From the NCBI GenBank assembly GCA_002352635.1, contig DEIT01000166.1, positions 1 through 8,800 on the forward strand: a DNA stretch of 8,800 bases, given 5' to 3'. Below, piece by piece: positions 5,643 to 8,800 of the stretch. The stretch comes from Hyphomicrobiaceae bacterium UBA2767. GTDB lineage: Bacteria > Pseudomonadota > Alphaproteobacteria > Rhizobiales > Methyloligellaceae. The notes under the pieces are model-generated. The model did no database searches. It was not told the origin of the DNA and saw only the letters and a program-made list of their open reading frames with translations. Made by a program: the position numbers and the translations under genes. How positions within the stretch are numbered: position 1 is the first letter of the stretch; each line of letters opens with the position of its first letter.

Positions 5643-6319
5643 GATTTGGTTGTCGAGGTCGACCGATACCGCATCACCGACTTGACCGTATGCACCATGA
5701 ACGCTGTAGCGAAGAGTGGAGTGAGCAAGTTGAGCAGCGGCACGGAGACCATGCCTGCGATCATCACGCCAGACAGGAACACGCGAAGCCGATTGTCCTT
5801 TCTGAGCGCCTGTGCGTCGCTGAGCGGCAAGTAACGTAGCGCGGCAAGCTCGAAATATTCTCGTCCGAGCAGATATCCGTTGGCCACATAAAACGCCATG
5901 ATGTTGATGCCCGGGATGAGCAGCAAAAACAGCACCAGAATATTGACGCCGACGACCAACAGGCCGAATTTGAGTGAGAGTTTGAGGCCCTGGAGCGTTC
6001 CGAGCGGACGGCCTTCTGGGTCGCTCGGATAGTCGACGCGCTCGATCTGTTCGGCGACGTCATCCAGGTAAAGACTTGCGATCAGTCCGGTAATTGGCCC
6101 GACGAGAAATACCGAGCCGATGACAAGTCCGAGCCCACCAAGAATCTGTACGGTCCATTCCGCCCAGCCGGGCAGCGTTGTCAGCGCGCCAAACAAGGTT
6201 GTGAGCGCAACGACGGCGCCGATCAGCAAAGCGATGGTCAGGCCAAGCGATTTGAACAGAACCGAACGGAAGCCCGGCGTGAACAGTTGGCTGAAGGCTT
6301 TTGTCGCGGCGAAGAACAT
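5639..6319 (-). CDS. CysZ-like / EI24 domain integral membrane protein
   Basis: A 226-residue protein with about four strongly hydrophobic segments (roughly 24-48, 58-84, 115-140 and 181-210), consistent with the inner membrane. The segment NGYLLGREYFELAALRYLP (147-165) is the hallmark block of the CysZ/EI24 family. CysZ of E. coli takes up sulfate for cysteine synthesis, but alphaproteobacterial members are mostly uncharacterised and no cys gene is nearby, so sulfate transport is only an inference. The ATG at 6319 is the first available start; the ribosome-binding site is poor, the nearest AGGA being about 16 bases away. The stop shares CTAG with the convergent LysR gene. Confidence 0.88.
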   Translation of the reverse strand: MFFAATKAFSQLFTPGFRSVLFKSLGLTIALLIGAVVALTTLFGALTTLPGWAEWTVQILGGLGLVIGSVFLVGPITGLIASLYLDDVAEQIERVDYPSDPEGRPLGTLQGLKLSLKFGLLVVGVNILVLFLLLIPGINIMAFYVANGYLLGREYFELAALRYLPLSDAQALRKDNRLRVFLSGVMIAGMVSVPLLNLLTPLFATAFMVHTVKSVMRYRSTSTTKS

Positions 6320-6424
6320 ATGAGCGGTGCTGGTTTTCCTATGAAGGCCAATTGGCGCTGTGAGCCAGCGTGGTCCTATGTCGCTATATGGTGTCCGCCT
6401 TTGGCGTTACCAGCAAGAACGCCC

Positions 6425-6453
6425 CTTGTCCCGGTGGCGGACCTGCCTATAGT
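6425..6453 (+). promoter_or_regulatory. Candidate promoter for the PfkB-family kinase gene
   Basis: CTTGTC (6425-6430), a 16-base spacer, and CTATAG followed by T (6447-6453) fit the alphaproteobacterial housekeeping pattern (CTTGAC, 16-17 bases, CTATAT). Transcription would start near 6460 and leave a leader of about 32 bases that contains the strong ribosome-binding site AGGGG (6482-6486). Confidence 0.5.
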
Positions 6454-6491
6454 GCGCGGCCTTGACGTATGAGAGGGGGCCAGGGGTAATC

Positions 6492-7490
6492 ATGAGCAAG
6501 ACCGAATATGACGTGGTGGGCATCGGTAACGCTATCGTCGACATAATTGCGCGATGCGATGATGCCTTTCTGTCCAACCACGGGATGGAAAAAGGCTTCA
6601 TGCAGCTTATCACTGCGGGCCAAGCTGATGAGCTCTATTCCGACATGGGCCCGGCGCAGGAGCAGTCGGGTGGGTCGGTTGCCAACACATGTGCGGGCAT
6701 TGCGTCATTCGGCGGTACATGCGCGTTCATCGGTCGGGTCGCAGAGGACCAGTTCGGTAAAGTGTTCGCCCATGACATCGGATCGATTGGCGTGGCCTTC
6801 AACACAAAGCCATCGGATGCCGGACTGCCTACGGCTCGCTGCCTGGTGCTGGTCACGCAAGATGGCGAGCGCACGATGAACACGTTCCTCGGTGCGAGTA
6901 CGGAACTGGGTCCGGATGACATCGACAGCGATCTGATTGCGTCAGCGCAGGTCACGTATCTGGAAGGGTATCTGTTTGACCGGCCGGAAGCGAAGGCCGC
7001 ATTTCATGACGCCGCCAAACTCGCCCGCGCTGCCGGGCGCAAGGTAGCGCTTTCCTTGTCAGATGCGTTTTGCGTCGACCGGCACCGTGCTGATTTTCTA
7101 GAGCTCGTTCGAGGTGGCGTTGATATTCTTTTTGCGAATGAGAGCGAAATCACATCGCTTTATGAACTGAATTCGTTCGAGGAGGCTGCGGGCGCGGTGC
7201 GTGCAGAGGCGGAAATCGCAGTCCTCACGCGATCCGATGAGGGGTCTGTGATCTTATCCGGCAACGACACCCACAAAATCGCAGCTGATTCGGTTGATGC
7301 GGTCGTGGACGTCACGGGCGCCGGTGATCTATATGCCGCCGGATTTCTATACGGGCTTACAAAAGGGCTGCCTCTTGAGACCTGTGGTCAGCTTGGCAGT
7401 CTGGCCGCGTCGGAGATCATCTCCCACATAGGAGCGCGGCCTGCGGAAAACTTGCAAGAATTGGCGAAAAACAAGGGAATTTCAGTTTAG
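6492..7490 (+). CDS. PfkB-family (ribokinase-type) kinase, probable adenosine/sugar kinase
   Basis: The 332-residue protein has the PfkB fold. The N-terminal strand leads into G-I-G-N-A-I-V-D-I (10-18), the substrate Gly-Gly is in S-G-G-S-V-A-N-T (59-66), the first family signature region follows as G-R-V-A-E-D-Q-F-G (81-89), and the second signature D-V-T-G-A-G-D (273-279) gives the anion hole and catalytic base Asp279. It phosphorylates a hydroxymethyl group of a sugar or nucleoside with ATP. Rhizobial orthologues are commonly labelled adenosine kinase, but substrate cannot be settled from sequence. The ATG at 6492 has AGGGG five bases upstream; the frame opens earlier only at a TTG (6462). 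I see no intrinsic terminator after it. Confidence 0.92.
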   Translation: MSKTEYDVVGIGNAIVDIIARCDDAFLSNHGMEKGFMQLITAGQADELYSDMGPAQEQSGGSVANTCAGIASFGGTCAFIGRVAEDQFGKVFAHDIGSIGVAFNTKPSDAGLPTARCLVLVTQDGERTMNTFLGASTELGPDDIDSDLIASAQVTYLEGYLFDRPEAKAAFHDAAKLARAAGRKVALSLSDAFCVDRHRADFLELVRGGVDILFANESEITSLYELNSFEEAAGAVRAEAEIAVLTRSDEGSVILSGNDTHKIAADSVDAVVDVTGAGDLYAAGFLYGLTKGLPLETCGQLGSLAASEIISHIGARPAENLQELAKNKGISV

Positions 7491-7697
7491 AGACCAGGTT
7501 CTCCAATAGGGTGGCCCCGCCGCTTGTTGTGTTCAATGCAGTTAGGAATGGTGATCTCGGTACAATTCAGTGCTGTGATATTTTCGCCACGGCGGACGGT
7601 AAAATTCGGGACGGCATCACGGAATTGGATGAAACATGGCCATTCTCGGGTAATGTCGAGACCAAACGTGGCGAGTATTGAGTATTAGAGGGGCTCA

Positions 7698-8438
7698 ATG
7701 AGCAAAATTTCTTCCATAGCGAAAGCGGCGGTTGCGGCAGCGGGGTTGTTCGCGATCAGCTTTACACTTGATACGGCGCAAGCCGGTGGCGATTTTGGGG
7801 CGGCACCACCACCTCCGCCGATGGCTGCTGGCCGGACAATCTGGGAAGGCTTCCATTTCGGTGGTCATGCCGGTTGGGGCGATTTCGATTACGGCGTCGG
7901 CCAGACCCGTGCGTCATCGCCATTCGTTGCAATCAATGATGACGAAGACACATTCGTCGGCGGCTTCCTATATGGCTCGTCCTGGCAATTCGGGAATTGG
8001 GTTCTCGGCACCGACAGCTCCTACAACTTCGGCGATACCGGCTCAGGGTTGAGCACAGTGGCTAATGGCCGTTCGGCATCGGTTGAGGTTAACTGGAGTT
8101 CGGAAACGCGCGCACGGGCGGGAATACTGGTTCAGCCCAACACACTCATCTACGGCACGGTTGGCATCGCATTCGCGGATCTTGAGGCATCAGGCACCCT
8201 TATTGGCGGTAGCGATGACAAGAATGCGTTTGGTGTTGTTTTCGGCGGCGGAATTGAGACGACCCTGAGCAACCGCTGGTTCGCGCGGGTTGAGTATCTC
8301 TATACCGACTATGACGATGAAAGCTTCAGACAGGTCGGCGGCGGTTCACTCGACGTTGACCTCGACAGCTCCGTTATTCGCGGTGCCATTGGTTATCGCT
8401 TCGACTGGAGCCCGATGGACCTGCTGACCGGCCGGTAA
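7698..8438 (+). CDS. Outer-membrane beta-barrel protein (Omp25/Omp31-like small porin)
   Basis: A 246-residue protein with a signal peptide (1-29, cleavage after A-Q-A), a short proline-rich linker with five consecutive prolines (about 37-41), then a Gly- and aromatic-rich region with alternating strands that fits an 8-stranded barrel. Motifs such as GFHFGGHAGW, GGFLYG, RARAGILV, LIYGTVGIAFAD, RWFARVEYLYTDY and VIRGAIGYRF are typical of the Omp25/opacity family of Hyphomicrobiales. It would anchor in the outer membrane. The last barrel strand ends in Y-R-F near residue 235, but 11 further residues follow and the protein ends in Arg rather than an aromatic residue. The ATG at 7698 has GAGGGG about 5 bases upstream. 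It is preceded by a 207-base spacer with no convincing promoter and followed by a strong terminator. Confidence 0.9.
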   Translation: MSKISSIAKAAVAAAGLFAISFTLDTAQAGGDFGAAPPPPPMAAGRTIWEGFHFGGHAGWGDFDYGVGQTRASSPFVAINDDEDTFVGGFLYGSSWQFGNWVLGTDSSYNFGDTGSGLSTVANGRSASVEVNWSSETRARAGILVQPNTLIYGTVGIAFADLEASGTLIGGSDDKNAFGVVFGGGIETTLSNRWFARVEYLYTDYDDESFRQVGGGSLDVDLDSSVIRGAIGYRFDWSPMDLLTGR

Positions 8439-8469
8439 TCCGGTCGCGGAGACAAACTGAATTTCCAAG

Positions 8470-8502
8470 ACGGCCTGCCGCAAGCGGCAGGCCGTTTTTT
8501 TT
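8470..8502 (+). terminator. Intrinsic (Rho-independent) terminator after the outer-membrane protein gene
   Basis: An 11-bp perfect GC-rich stem (8470-8480 with 8485-8495), a CAAG loop (8481-8484) and eight T residues (8495-8502) lie 31 bases after the stop at 8438. The opposite side of the stem has no T run when read on the minus strand, so it should work only for the plus-strand gene. Confidence 0.95.
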
Positions 8503-8531
8503 GGCACACCATCGTGCCGGTACCAGTTGCC

Positions 8532-8705
8532 TTAGAACGAACCACGCGGCACGCGTACGCATACCTTCCGATTTTTGTCCCAGACCGTTTCAGCAGGACA
8601 GGCCTTTTGCGCGACCGTTTCAGGTTCAATGATTTGCGCGTTGGCAGGCAGTGTCACAGACCAAAGTCCCGCGGTCAGAGCCGCGGTTACGAGCATCCGA
8701 ATCAT
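8532..8705 (-). CDS. Small secreted two-cysteine peptide, unrecognised
   Basis: A 57-codon gene starting at an ATG at 8705 and ending at TAA (8532-8534). GAGGAG at 8714-8719 is 8 bases before the start, the best ribosome-binding site in the window. Residues 1-23 form a convincing signal peptide (MIRMLV, hydrophobic core, ending A-N-A before Q). The mature 34 residues carry two cysteines, at 36 and 49, in the pattern C-P-A-E-T-V-W-D-x5-C (in full, CPAETVWDKNRKVC), then a basic tail ending V-P-R-G-S-F. The spacing suggests one disulfide bond in the periplasm. I do not recognise the family. An in-frame ATG at 8696 is an alternative start. It converges on the outer-membrane protein gene. Confidence 0.75.
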   Translation of the reverse strand: MIRMLVTAALTAGLWSVTLPANAQIIEPETVAQKACPAETVWDKNRKVCVRVPRGSF

Positions 8706-8713
8706 TGCAACAA

Positions 8714-8719
8714 CTCCTC
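8714..8719 (-). promoter_or_regulatory. Strong ribosome-binding site of the small secreted peptide
   Basis: GAGGAG on the minus strand, 8 bases before the ATG at 8705. It decides the start codon and is the main evidence, with the signal peptide, that this short frame is a real gene. Confidence 0.7.
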
Positions 8720-8800
8720 GATTTGGGGCAGCCGTTATTGGCTGTACCGAGGCGTTACGATGGCAATAAGGATTCGGATGCCACGATTTTTCACGATGGC

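Noticed and set aside
7491..7505. GAGA/TCTC hairpin after the kinase stop as a terminator
   Set aside because: Only a 4-bp stem and no T run.
7548..7685. Open frame of about 45 codons in the spacer before the outer-membrane protein gene
   Set aside because: Its only purine-rich site touches the ATG, the translation shows no domain or signal peptide, and its composition is not gene-like; probably part of the leader region.
8729..8744. CAGCC-N6-GGCTG inverted repeat upstream of the small peptide
   Set aside because: Only 5-bp arms with an unpaired 6-base centre; too weak to call an operator or attenuator.
8070..8769. Open frames on both strands at the right end, including 8374-8629 on the minus strand and 8575-8769 on the plus strand
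   Set aside because: They run through the terminator hairpin or antisense to the small secreted peptide and the porin; the signal peptide and ribosome-binding site support 8532-8705 instead.
8757..8800. ACGATGGC direct repeat 36 bases apart, and a CACGAT pair
   Set aside because: Two short copies only and cut by the window edge; no sign of a CRISPR, attachment site or iteron array.

Overview
The window looks like ordinary, densely packed chromosome of an alphaproteobacterium, most probably of the order Hyphomicrobiales (Rhizobiales). The evidence is the dapB-gpmA pair, a DUF2244 membrane protein beside nth, a GcvA-type LysR regulator divergent from a DUF1127 (YjiS-like) gene, a PfkB-family kinase of the rhizobial adenosine-kinase type, and an Omp25/Omp31-like small porin. 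Coding DNA is G+C-rich. I cannot name the genus. I see no transposase, integrase, phage gene, CRISPR array, rRNA or tRNA, and no sign of a transferred island.

Layout. 1-434 (-) is the N-terminal part of a secreted hypothetical protein that runs off the left edge. 617-2066 (+) is a dapB-gpmA operon (lysine/diaminopimelate synthesis and glycolysis). 2051-2974 (-) is an Ada-like AraC/alkylguanine methyltransferase fusion whose 3' end overlaps gpmA. 3054-3578 (-) is a DUF2244 membrane protein. 3611-4315 (+) is nth (endonuclease III). 4316-4594 (-) is a DUF1127 small basic protein. 4713-5642 (+) is a LysR regulator. 5639-6319 (-) is a CysZ-like/EI24 membrane protein. 6492-7490 (+) is the PfkB-family kinase. 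7698-8438 (+) is an outer-membrane beta-barrel protein followed by a textbook intrinsic terminator at 8470-8502. 8532-8705 (-) is a 57-residue secreted peptide.

How the genes relate. Orientation changes at almost every gene, so only dapB-gpmA is a clear operon; the DUF2244 gene and the Ada-like gene are also co-directional. The two DNA-repair genes (direct alkylation reversal and base excision) lie on either side of the DUF2244 gene. All three convergent pairs that close on each other in the interior (gpmA/Ada-like, nth/DUF1127, LysR/CysZ-like) have no spacer: the stop codons overlap or touch. At the first of these the stops sit inside a perfect inverted repeat, so the two unrelated proteins end almost identically.

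I did not find a novel multi-gene system. The items most worth a second look are the gpmA/Ada-like tail palindrome, the 15-bp palindrome upstream of the Ada-like gene, the AT-rich DUF1127/LysR control region with nested inverted repeats, and the small secreted two-cysteine peptide.
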